From contig RFXC01000223.1 of NCBI GenBank assembly GCA_009921765.1, forward strand, positions 1 through 6,600: a stretch of 6,600 nt of DNA, in the 5' to 3' direction. The position numbers and the translations under genes are program-made. The notes beneath the pieces were generated by a model that saw only the letters and a program-made list of their open reading frames with translations, had not been told where the DNA came from and ran no database searches. This DNA comes from Betaproteobacteria bacterium (lineage in GTDB: Bacteria > Pseudomonadota > Gammaproteobacteria > Burkholderiales > Burkholderiaceae). Shown here in pieces: positions 1-6,214 of this stretch. Within the stretch, counting starts at the first letter, position 1; each line of letters starts with the position of its first letter.

Positions 1-936
1 AAGGCGATCCTGCGGGGCGATGACCCGCGCCTGCTGGTGATCGTGGGCCCGTGCTCCGTGCACGATGTGAAGGCGGCCCAGGAGTACGCCGCCGCCATCG
101 CCGAGGAGCACCGCCGCCACGCCCAGCAGCTGGAGGTGGTGATGCGGGTGTATTTCGAGAAGCCCCGCACCACCGTGGGCTGGAAGGGCCTGATCAACGA
201 TCCCACACTTGACAACAGTTTCGACATCAATGAAGGGCTGCGGCGCGCGCGCGAGCTGTTACTCGATATCAACCGGATCGGACTGCCCGCGGGCTCCGAG
301 TTTCTCGACATGATCTCGCCGCAGTACTTCGCGGACCTGATCGCCTGGGGTGCGATCGGTGCCCGCACCACCGAGTCGCAGGTGCATCGCGAGCTCGCCT
401 CGGGGCTGTCCTGTCCGGTGGGTTTCAAGAACGGAACCGACGGCAACTTGCGGATTGCGCTCGATGCGATCAAGGCCGCCTCGCAGCCGCACCATTTCCT
501 GTCGGTCACCAAAGGTGGCTACTCGGCGATCGTGGCCACCAACGGCAATGAAGACTGCCATGTGATTTTGCGCGGCGGCAAGCAGCCCAACTACGATGCG
601 GCGAGTCTTGATGCCGCATGCAAGGAAGCGGCGGCGGCGGCGCTCGCTTGCCGGCTGATGATCGACTGCAGCCATGGCAACAGCCAGAAGAAGCCCGAGA
701 ATCAGGTGGGCGTTGCCGCGAGCATTGCCGCGCAGATCGCGGCGGGCGATTCGCGGGTCTTCGGCGTGATGGTCGAGAGCCATCTCGTGGCCGGCCGTCA
801 GGATCTGCGGCCAGGGCAGCCGCTGGTTTACGGGCAGAGCATCACCGATGGCTGCATCGGATGGGAGGAGAGCATCGGAGTGCTCGAGACGCTCGCAGAG
901 GGGGTGCGGGCTCGCCGCGTGGCCAATGGCGACTGA
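1..936 (+). CDS. aroG: 3-deoxy-7-phosphoheptulonate (DAHP) synthase, class I, 5'-truncated by window edge
   Basis: Cytosolic enzyme condensing phosphoenolpyruvate with erythrose 4-phosphate to DAHP, the first step of the shikimate route to aromatic amino acids. The reading frame is open from base 1, and the first visible residues (KAILRGDDPRLL) already match the family, so the real start is upstream and the GTG at 37 is internal. Visible landmarks are GPCSVHD (Cys codon 52-54), RVYFEKPRTTVGWKGL, GARTTESQVHRELASGLS, GFKNGTDG, IDCSHGNS (His codon 673-675), GVMVESHL (Glu 775-777) and SITDGCIGWE (Asp 847-849). The Cys-His-Glu-Asp metal ligands are spaced 207, 34 and 24 residues apart, the spacing I recall for E. 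coli AroG C61/H268/E302/D326. By that alignment about 43 N-terminal residues are missing. It resembles AroG more than AroF overall, although IDCSHGNS is AroF-like. The effector (Phe, Tyr or Trp) cannot be assigned because part of the regulatory region lies outside. It converges on the adenosyltransferase gene with a 16-base gap. Confidence 0.96.
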   Translation, partial: KAILRGDDPRLLVIVGPCSVHDVKAAQEYAAAIAEEHRRHAQQLEVVMRVYFEKPRTTVGWKGLINDPTLDNSFDINEGLRRARELLLDINRIGLPAGSEFLDMISPQYFADLIAWGAIGARTTESQVHRELASGLSCPVGFKNGTDGNLRIALDAIKAASQPHHFLSVTKGGYSAIVATNGNEDCHVILRGGKQPNYDAASLDAACKEAAAAALACRLMIDCSHGNSQKKPENQVGVAASIAAQIAAGDSRVFGVMVESHLVAGRQDLRPGQPLVYGQSITDGCIGWEESIGVLETLAEGVRARRVANGD

Positions 937-952
937 GCGGGTGGGGGGCGCC

Positions 953-1504
953 CTACTTGTTGCGGCCCTGCTGCCACAGCACGTCGTTGCCCCCCGCGTG
1001 GCGGTTCAGAACGCGCGCGAGCACAAACATCAGATCGGACAGGCGGTTCAGGTACTGGCGCAGCGCCGGCCGCACCGCCTCGTGTTCGCCTAACGCGACC
1101 AAGGCGCGCTCGGCGCGTCGGCACACGGTTCGCGTGACATGGGCAAGCGCCGCCGCTCTCGAGCCCCCGGGGAGAATGAACTCCGCGAGCCGCGGCAGCT
1201 GCGCGTTGTAGTGCTCAAGCAGTGAGTCGAGCCGGGCAACCTGGGTTTCGGCCAGATTGTCATAGCCCGGTATGGCGAGTTCGCCGCCCAGATCGAACAG
1301 ATCGTGCTGCACGCCGAGAAGCGCCTCGCGCAACTCCGTGGGCATGGGTTCGGTGAGCAGCAGCCCCAGCGTCGAGTTCAGTTCATCCACATCGCCAATG
1401 GCGGCGATACGAAGGCTGTTCTTCGACGTGCGACTGCCGTCACCCAATCCCGTGCTGCCGTCATCGCCGGTTCGGGTGGCGATGGCCGTGAGTCGAAGAC
1501 CCAT
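953..1504 (-). CDS. pduO: PduO-type ATP:cob(I)alamin adenosyltransferase
   Basis: Transfers the 5'-deoxyadenosyl group of ATP to cob(I)alamin (or a cobinamide-type corrinoid) to make the coenzyme adenosylcobalamin, in the cytosol; the family acts as a trimer. The 183-residue length is normal for a stand-alone member. Family motifs are present in order: N-terminal ATP loop TRTGDDGSTG (residues 10-19), DVDELNS (38-44), FILPGGS (109-115), RTVCRRAER (125-133, matching the arginine-rich ATP/corrinoid segment of human MMAB) and LNRLSD (152-157). No key residue appears lost. The ATG at 1504-1502 directly follows the TAA of the binding-protein gene with no base between them. No good Shine-Dalgarno precedes it (the upstream mRNA reads CCGAAAAAATAA), so translation probably depends on coupling to the upstream gene. 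The stop is TAG. It appears to be the last gene of the minus-strand block. Whether it works with the transporter or is simply carried in its operon is not decided by sequence. Confidence 0.95.
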   Translation of the reverse strand: MGLRLTAIATRTGDDGSTGLGDGSRTSKNSLRIAAIGDVDELNSTLGLLLTEPMPTELREALLGVQHDLFDLGGELAIPGYDNLAETQVARLDSLLEHYNAQLPRLAEFILPGGSRAAALAHVTRTVCRRAERALVALGEHEAVRPALRQYLNRLSDLMFVLARVLNRHAGGNDVLWQQGRNK

Positions 1505-2587
1505 TTATTTTTTCGGCAGTCGGCTGGCAACACCCTGGACGTAGTAGTCCATCTTGCCCAGTTCGTCGTCGCCCATTACCTTGCCTGCGGCCACCCGCTC
1601 CTTGCCATCCTGGTCGATGACCGGACCGGTGAACGGGTGGAAGCTGCCTGCCGTGAGATCGGCCTCGAGTTTCGCGATGGCACTGCGAACCTCGGCGGGC
1701 ACTGCGGGATTGATGGGCGCGAGCTTGACCATGCCCTCCTTGTAACCGCCCCAGATGCTGCCCGGCTTCCAGTTGCCAGCCAGCACCTCGTTCATGGTGC
1801 GGGTGTAGTACTCGCCCCAGTGGTGAGTGGCGGCGGTGAGGTGCGCCTTGGCGCCGTACTTCGACATGTCGGAGTGGTAGCCGATGGCGTATTTGCCTGC
1901 CTTCTCGGCGGCCTGAACCACCGCCGTGGAATCGGTGTGATGCGTGACCACATCAGCGCCTTGCGACAGAAGCGTATTGGCCGCGTCGCCTTCCTTGCCT
2001 GGGTCGTACCAGGAGTTGACCCAGATCACCCGCACTTCGACCTTGGGGTTGACACTGCGCGCGCCGCGCGTGAACGCGTTGATGCCCTGCAGTACCTCAG
2101 GGATGGGGAAGGCCGCGACATAGCCCAGCACGTTTGAGCGCGACATGTGACCGGCAACGATGCCGGTGAGGTAGCGGCCTTCGTAGAAACGCGCGTTGTA
2201 GATGCCCATGTTGGGGCCGGTCTTGTAGCCCGTGGCGTGCACGAAAGCGACCTTGGGGAACTGCTTGGCCACGCGCTCCATGTAGTTCATGTAGCCGAAG
2301 CTGGTTGCGAAGACCACCTGATGGCCGCTTTGCGCGAGCTCGCGGATGACACGCTCGGCATCGGCCCCTTCAGGCACGCTCTCGATGAAGCGCGTTTCAA
2401 CCTTGCCCTTGAGCGCCTGCTCCATCTGCTTGCGGCCGGTGTCGTGCTGGAAGGTCCAGCCGGCATCGCCGATCGGGCTGACATACACAAAACCTGCCTT
2501 GACAGGCGCCTGCCCGAGGGCAAGGCCAGAGGCGGCGAGCAGGCCGGTGCCTGCGGTGGCGGAGAGGAAAGCACGGCGTTGGATCAT
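1505..2587 (-). CDS. BMP-family (COG1744) periplasmic substrate-binding protein of an ABC importer
   Basis: Captures the ligand in the periplasm and delivers it to the two permeases encoded just upstream. It has 360 residues. Residues 1-27 form a Tat-like signal: QRRAFLS at residues 3-9, then a hydrophobic stretch, with likely cleavage after GQA (27). There is no lipobox cysteine, so it should be a soluble periplasmic protein, unlike the lipoproteins PnrA/TmpC or BmpA of other phyla. BMP-family landmarks: GFVYVSPIGDAGWTFQHD (32-49), VVFATSFGYM (91-100), LGYVAAFPIPEVLQGINAF (154-172), GADVVTHHTDSTAVVQAAE (210-228), GYHSDMSKYG (236-245) and YYVQGVASRL near the C-terminus. The ATG at 2587 is chosen because AAGGAG lies 7 bases before it; an in-frame TTG at 2647 would add 20 unmatched residues and overlap the permease gene. 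Characterised relatives bind purine nucleosides, and RfuA binds riboflavin. The ligand here is unknown; W44 and F46 are candidates for stacking on a planar ring (inference). Confidence 0.93.
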   Translation of the reverse strand: MIQRRAFLSATAGTGLLAASGLALGQAPVKAGFVYVSPIGDAGWTFQHDTGRKQMEQALKGKVETRFIESVPEGADAERVIRELAQSGHQVVFATSFGYMNYMERVAKQFPKVAFVHATGYKTGPNMGIYNARFYEGRYLTGIVAGHMSRSNVLGYVAAFPIPEVLQGINAFTRGARSVNPKVEVRVIWVNSWYDPGKEGDAANTLLSQGADVVTHHTDSTAVVQAAEKAGKYAIGYHSDMSKYGAKAHLTAATHHWGEYYTRTMNEVLAGNWKPGSIWGGYKEGMVKLAPINPAVPAEVRSAIAKLEADLTAGSFHPFTGPVIDQDGKERVAAGKVMGDDELGKMDYYVQGVASRLPKK

Positions 2588-2594
2588 GGTCGGG

Positions 2595-2600
2595 CTCCTT
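2595..2600 (-). promoter_or_regulatory. Shine-Dalgarno AAGGAG for the BMP binding protein
   Basis: On the minus strand AAGGAG is followed by seven bases (CCCGACC) and then ATG at 2587. It is a near-ideal ribosome binding site and the strongest seen in the block. It lies in the only real gap between BMP-transporter genes (31 bases), fits the need to make more binding protein than permease, and fixes the start codon. Confidence 0.88.
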
Positions 2601-2618
2601 GTCACAAAGGGGGGAGGG

Positions 2619-3554
2619 CTAGTGGTCGGGTCGCCAGGGCTGGCCAAGCGAGACCGGGGAGTTTAGCCGGATCAGTTCCGGCCGTCGCGAGATCAGCACC
2701 AGAACCACAATGGTGGCAAGGTAAGGGAGCGCGGATAGCCATTGCGCCGGGATATCCCATTGGAGTCCGGAGCCCTGCACGAACATCTGCGCGATCAGCA
2801 TGCCGCCGAATAGCCAGGCGCCCAGCGCCACCCGTAACGGACGCCAGGTGGCAAAGACCACCAGGGCGAGCGCGATCCAGCCCCTTCCTGCCACCATGCC
2901 TTCAGCCCAGAGCGGGGTATGAAACACCGAAAGGAAGCTCCCGCCCATGCCGCACAAGGCGCCACCCGCGAGCACTGCCCCGTAGCGGATCCGGATCACC
3001 GGGTAACCGGCCTCGTGCGCCACTGCGGGCGACTCGCCCACTGCGCGGAGCACGAGCCCGGCGCGCGAGCGATGCAGAAACCAGGCCACCGCAGCCAGCA
3101 GCAGCCACGACAGATAGACCATCGGCTGATGGCGAAAGAGCGCCGGTCCCAGAAGCGGGATATCCGACAGGACTGGAATCGCCCAGACCGGCACAGCCGC
3201 CAGTGACAGCGACTCATAGGGCTTGCCCGCAAAGGCCGAGAGCCCGATGCCGAAGAGCGAGAGTGCAAGGCCGGAGGCAACCTGGTTGGCGAGCAAGGTG
3301 AGCGTCAGCACAGCAAAGAGCAGCGCCGCCGCGGCGCCCGCCATCGCCCCGGCTGCGACCGCAGCGGAGGCGCTGCCCGAGTGATGGGCAGCCGCAAACC
3401 CCGCGAGCGCGCCGAGCGCCATCAGACCTTCGGCGCCCAGGTTGAGCACACCCGACCGCTCGTTGATGAGGAGGCCGAGCGCCGCGATGAGCATGGGCGT
3501 GCCGGCGACGATTGCCGCTGAAATGATTGCAGCCGCGAGGGTGGCGACATCCAT
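2619..3554 (-). CDS. BMP-type ABC importer, inner-membrane permease 2 (NupQ/YufQ-like, COG1079)
   Basis: One half of the membrane channel of the importer, partner of the permease encoded immediately upstream. It has 311 residues, normal for the family, with multiple hydrophobic segments (roughly residues 7-29, 38-56, 62-87, 92-110, 145-160, 188-210, 224-236, 240-257, 270-289). Landmarks are INERSGVLNLGAEGLMALGA (30-49), the typical N-terminal signature of this branch of BPD_transp_2; QVASGLALSLFGIGLS (91-106); a cytoplasmic loop AGLVLRAVGESPAVAHEAGY (165-184) likely to contact the ATPase; and GWIALALVVFATWRP (225-239). The ATG at 3554-3552 shares one base with the TGA of permease 1 (TGATG), a classic coupling junction. 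A G-rich stretch about seven bases upstream is a weak Shine-Dalgarno. The stop is TAG at 2621-2619. The alanine-rich run at residues 63-80 is consistent with GC-rich membrane-protein coding. Confidence 0.93.
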   Translation of the reverse strand: MDVATLAAAIISAAIVAGTPMLIAALGLLINERSGVLNLGAEGLMALGALAGFAAAHHSGSASAAVAAGAMAGAAAALLFAVLTLTLLANQVASGLALSLFGIGLSAFAGKPYESLSLAAVPVWAIPVLSDIPLLGPALFRHQPMVYLSWLLLAAVAWFLHRSRAGLVLRAVGESPAVAHEAGYPVIRIRYGAVLAGGALCGMGGSFLSVFHTPLWAEGMVAGRGWIALALVVFATWRPLRVALGAWLFGGMLIAQMFVQGSGLQWDIPAQWLSALPYLATIVVLVLISRRPELIRLNSPVSLGQPWRPDH

Positions 3555-4639
3555 CAGAGGCCCCCGCCCGAATCGCCCCGCCTGGCCGCGACCAGCCGGT
3601 ACTGTGTGAACAGATCCGTGCCCAGAAGATAGAAAAGCAGCATGCCCTGAAACACCTTGGCAACCGACGAGGGCAGCGCGAGGTATTGCTGGGACTGTTC
3701 ACCCCCCAGCACCATCAGCGCCATGAGGAGGCTCGCAAGAAAAATCCCGAACGCATGGAGTCGTCCCACAAACGCCACGATGATGGCGGCAAAGCCATAG
3801 CCCACGCCCACCTTGGGCGTGAGCTGGCCCATGGCGCCCGCCACTTCGGCCATGCCGGCCAGCCCGGCCATGGCGCCCCCCGCCAGCATGCCGATCCAGA
3901 CCGTACGAGAGGCCGAAAAGCCAGCGTATCGGGCGGCGGCTGGCGCCTGGCCGGCGACGCGCAGCTGAAACCCCACGAAGCTTCGCTGCATCAGGAGGTG
4001 ACCCGCCGCGAGCGCCACCAGCGCAATCGCAAACACATGGGTGAGTCGTGTGCCTTCGATCATGGCGGGAAGAAGCGCAGCGTCGTCGAACATGCGCGTC
4101 TGCGGAAAATTGAAGCCGTCGGGATCGCGCCAGGGGCCGTGCACGAGCCAGGAGACGACGAGCTCTGCAACATAGACCAGCATCAGCGACACCAGTATTT
4201 CGTTCGCATTGAAGCGGGTACGAAGTGCGGCCGGGATGGCTGCCCATGCCATGCCGCCTGCCATGCCGGCGAGAGCGAGCAGCGGCAGGAGGAGGGCGGC
4301 GTCGACCGTGCGGTCGAGCAGGAGCGCGGCTCCGCTTGCGGCGATGGCCCCCGCAATGTACTGGCCCTCTGCGCCGATGTTCCAGACATTGGCGCGAAAG
4401 CCCACTGCAAGGCCGATCGCGATCAGCATCAGGGGGGCGGCCTTCAGGAGGAGCTCGGAGACGCCGTAAAGATCCTTGAGCGGAAACAGAAAGAACACGC
4501 GCATGGCGTGAAACGGGTCTTTTCCGAGCGCGGCGAAGATCAGAAAGCCCGACAGCAGAGTGAGTGCGGCTGCGATCAGTGGTGCACCGATCTGAAGCGC
4601 GGCCGAGGACTCGGTGCGCCGCTCGAGCCTAAACCGCAT
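3554..4639 (-). CDS. BMP-type ABC importer, inner-membrane permease 1 (NupP/YufP-like, COG4603)
   Basis: The other half of the membrane channel, expected to pair with permease 2 and sit on the two-domain ATPase. It has 361 residues. A short basic cytoplasmic N-terminus (MRFRLERR) leads into hydrophobic segments around residues 17-38, 62-80, 92-108, 114-136, 147-168, 200-217, 247-270, 280-310 and 328-345. Family landmarks are IGLAVGFRANVWNIGAEGQY (75-94), FNANEILVSLMLVYVAE (143-159), the loop SFVGFQLRVAGQAPAAARYAG (220-240, likely ATPase contact) and VGYGFAAIIVAFVGRLHAFG (279-298). The ATG at 4639 lies inside the end of the ATPase gene (11-base overlap) with no strong Shine-Dalgarno, so reinitiation or coupling is likely. 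Substrate choice cannot be read from permease sequence; relatives carry nucleosides. Confidence 0.93.
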   Translation of the reverse strand: MRFRLERRTESSAALQIGAPLIAAALTLLSGFLIFAALGKDPFHAMRVFFLFPLKDLYGVSELLLKAAPLMLIAIGLAVGFRANVWNIGAEGQYIAGAIAASGAALLLDRTVDAALLLPLLALAGMAGGMAWAAIPAALRTRFNANEILVSLMLVYVAELVVSWLVHGPWRDPDGFNFPQTRMFDDAALLPAMIEGTRLTHVFAIALVALAAGHLLMQRSFVGFQLRVAGQAPAAARYAGFSASRTVWIGMLAGGAMAGLAGMAEVAGAMGQLTPKVGVGYGFAAIIVAFVGRLHAFGIFLASLLMALMVLGGEQSQQYLALPSSVAKVFQGMLLFYLLGTDLFTQYRLVAARRGDSGGGL

Positions 4640-6167
4640 GGCTGTCTGCCTGGGTAACGTATTGGTCGGCGCCGCGCGGCGCCGCGCCCATCATCACACC
4701 GATCGCGCCGGCATCGAGGTCGGCGGCTGGATGTGCCGTTGAGAGCCGGCCGCCGGCCAGCACCGCGATCCGGTCCGAGACCTCAAAGAGCTCATCGAGG
4801 TCTTCGGATACCACGAGGATGGCGCAGCCCGCATCGCGCAGATCGATCAGCGACTGGCGGATGAAGGCGGCAGCGCCCACGTCAACGCCCCAGGTCGGTT
4901 GCGCAACCACCAGAACCCGTGGGTTCTGGAGCACTTCACGACCCACGATAAAGCGCTGAAGATTGCCGCCCGACAGTGAACGGGCCGGTGAGTGTTCGTT
5001 GCGGCACCGTACGGCGAAGCGCTCGATGCACTGTCGCGCAAAAGCGCCGAGTGCGCGACGATCGATGAAAGCGCCGCGCAGCATGGTGCCGCGTGCGGTG
5101 AGCAGCGCATTGTCAACCAGGCTCAGAGCCGGCACCGCGCCCCGGCCCAGGCGTTCCTCGACAATGGTGGCGAGACCAAGCGCGCGGCGACGCGCGACCC
5201 CCAGGCGCCCGGCTGGCTGCTGCTCGATCAGGATGGTGTCGCCGTGCGTGGCGAGCCGCTCGCCCGACAACAACTCGATGAGTTCCTGCTGACCGTTTCC
5301 CGATACGCCAGCGATGCCGACGATCTCGCCCGAACGCACCTGCAGGCTGATGCCATCGAGGGCAGTGCCGAACGGGTCATCGGGCGGCATGGTGAGCCTG
5401 GAAATCTCGAGCCGTACCGGACTGGCCTCGGGCGCCACGCGCCGGGTGACTTCGGGCAGGTTGCCGCCGATCATCATTCTGGCGAGCGACTCATGCGTTT
5501 CTTCGGCCGGCGTGCAGCGCGCGCTCACCTTGCCGCCGCGCAGTACAGTGGCGCGGTGACAGAGCGTCCGGATCTCGTCGAGCTTGTGGCTGATGTAGAG
5601 CACGCTGCAGCCCTCGGCCGCAATGGTGCGAAGCATGCCGAACAGGTTCTCGATTGCCTGGGGGGAGAGCACCGAGGTGGGCTCGTCCATGATCAGAAGC
5701 TCGGGCTCCTGGAGCAGGCAGCGTACGATTTCCACGCGTTGACGCTCGCCGACTGATAGCGCGTGTACGGTTCGACGCGGGTCGATCGGCAGGCCATAGC
5801 GCTCGGAAATGACGGCGATGCGTTGTGACAGTTCGTCGAGCGCCGACCCATCGCCGAGCCCGAGCGCGATGTTCTCGACCACGGTGAGGGTCTCGAACAG
5901 TGAAAAATGCTGAAACACCATGCCGATGCCCAGCCGACGCGCCTCGGCCGGGCTGGCAATGCGCACGGTCTGCCCACCCCAGATGATCTCGCCGGCGTCG
6001 GCCTGGATGACGCCGTAGAGAATTTTCATCAACGTGGATTTGCCCGCACCGTTTTCGCCCAGGAGGGCGTGAATTTCGCCCGGCATGACCTCGAGGCTCA
6101 CCTCATCGTTGGCGGTCACCGACGGCCAACGTTTGGTGATTGCCCGAAGCTCGAGACGCGGGCTCAT
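4629..6167 (-). CDS. Two-domain ABC importer ATPase of the BMP system (NupO/YufO-like, COG3845)
   Basis: Cytoplasmic energiser of the importer; 512 residues containing two nucleotide-binding domains, as in RbsA/MglA and NupO. Domain 1 is complete: Walker A GENGAGKST (37-45), Q-loop VFQHFSLF (84-91), signature LSVGERQR (137-144), Walker B with MDEPTS (160-165), switch histidine H194 (ISHKLDE). Domain 2 is degenerate in the way usual for this family: Walker A position GVSGNGQQ (287-294) lacks the Lys-Ser/Thr, the signature LSGGN (398-402) is intact, Walker B ends in AQPTWGVD (Q423 in place of the catalytic Glu), and the switch histidine is replaced (VSEDLDE, E455). One competent composite ATP site is therefore expected. 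The ATG at 6167 puts Walker A at the usual distance from the N-terminus; the Shine-Dalgarno is weak. The gap to the upstream permease is 47 bases. The stop TAG at 4631-4629 overlaps permease 1. Confidence 0.95.
   Translation of the reverse strand: MSPRLELRAITKRWPSVTANDEVSLEVMPGEIHALLGENGAGKSTLMKILYGVIQADAGEIIWGGQTVRIASPAEARRLGIGMVFQHFSLFETLTVVENIALGLGDGSALDELSQRIAVISERYGLPIDPRRTVHALSVGERQRVEIVRCLLQEPELLIMDEPTSVLSPQAIENLFGMLRTIAAEGCSVLYISHKLDEIRTLCHRATVLRGGKVSARCTPAEETHESLARMMIGGNLPEVTRRVAPEASPVRLEISRLTMPPDDPFGTALDGISLQVRSGEIVGIAGVSGNGQQELIELLSGERLATHGDTILIEQQPAGRLGVARRRALGLATIVEERLGRGAVPALSLVDNALLTARGTMLRGAFIDRRALGAFARQCIERFAVRCRNEHSPARSLSGGNLQRFIVGREVLQNPRVLVVAQPTWGVDVGAAAFIRQSLIDLRDAGCAILVVSEDLDELFEVSDRIAVLAGGRLSTAHPAADLDAGAIGVMMGAAPRGADQYVTQADSHAV
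4668..4687. repeat. Tandem and palindromic GC repeat at the ATPase 3' end
   Basis: The decamer GGCGCCGCGC occurs twice in tandem, and bases 4668-4683 form a perfect 16-base palindrome. It encodes the GAAPRGA segment near the ATPase C-terminus and ends 28 bases before the permease 1 start codon. In the mRNA a 6-base-pair GGCGCC stem with a GCGC loop could form just upstream of that start. It may affect coupled translation, or may be only GC-rich coding. Confidence 0.35.
4910..4929. repeat. Near-perfect palindrome inside the ABC ATPase gene
   Basis: CCAGAACCC (4910-4918) and GGGTTCTGG (4921-4929) are perfect 9-base complements separated by GT. The site encodes residues LQNPRVLV just before the Walker B strand of the second nucleotide-binding domain. 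The repeat is certain as sequence; any role is unknown, and with a 2-base centre the hairpin would have to open a few pairs. Confidence 0.4.
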
Positions 6168-6214
6168 CGGTGCTGCAGGGGCAGTGGGGTGAACGGGGCC
6201 GACCGTTACCGCGC

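Noticed and set aside
259..783. - strand open frame of 174 codons opposite aroG
   Set aside because: It lies fully within the conserved DAHP synthase core, whose metal ligands and their spacing are intact.
937..952. Terminator or riboswitch in the aroG/adenosyltransferase gap
   Set aside because: Sixteen bases are too short for a riboswitch, and there is no stem-loop with a T-run. No B12-type or FMN-type leader is visible anywhere in the window.
2588..2647. Upstream TTG start (2647) for the BMP binding protein
   Set aside because: It would add 20 Pro/Thr-rich residues before a good signal peptide and overlap permease 2 by 29 bases, whereas the ATG at 2587 has an ideal AAGGAG.
1304..3301. 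Long + strand open frames (277 and 384 codons) opposite the adenosyltransferase, binding-protein and permease 2 genes
   Set aside because: They are antisense to well-recognised genes, rich in Arg/Ala/Gly/Pro/His as expected from GC-rich shadow frames, and match no family I know.
3820..3900. Repeated GCC/GGC-rich words around two CATGGCGCC copies
   Set aside because: They encode the Ala/Gly/Met-rich membrane segment of permease 1 (GGAMAGLAGMAEVAGAMG), which is enough to explain them.
3527..4657. + strand open frame of 376 codons opposite permease 1
   Set aside because: It mirrors the permease codons and has a low-complexity His/Arg/Gly-rich composition; permease 1 has clear family motifs.
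4992..5756. + strand open frame of 254 codons opposite the ATPase
   Set aside because: The minus strand carries all ABC motifs here; the opposite frame has no recognisable domain.
6192..6207. Small stem AACGG/CCGTT with a 6-base loop in the gap between the SsuC-type permease and the ATPase gene
   Set aside because: The stem is only five base pairs and no T-tract follows on the minus strand, so it does not support a terminator call.
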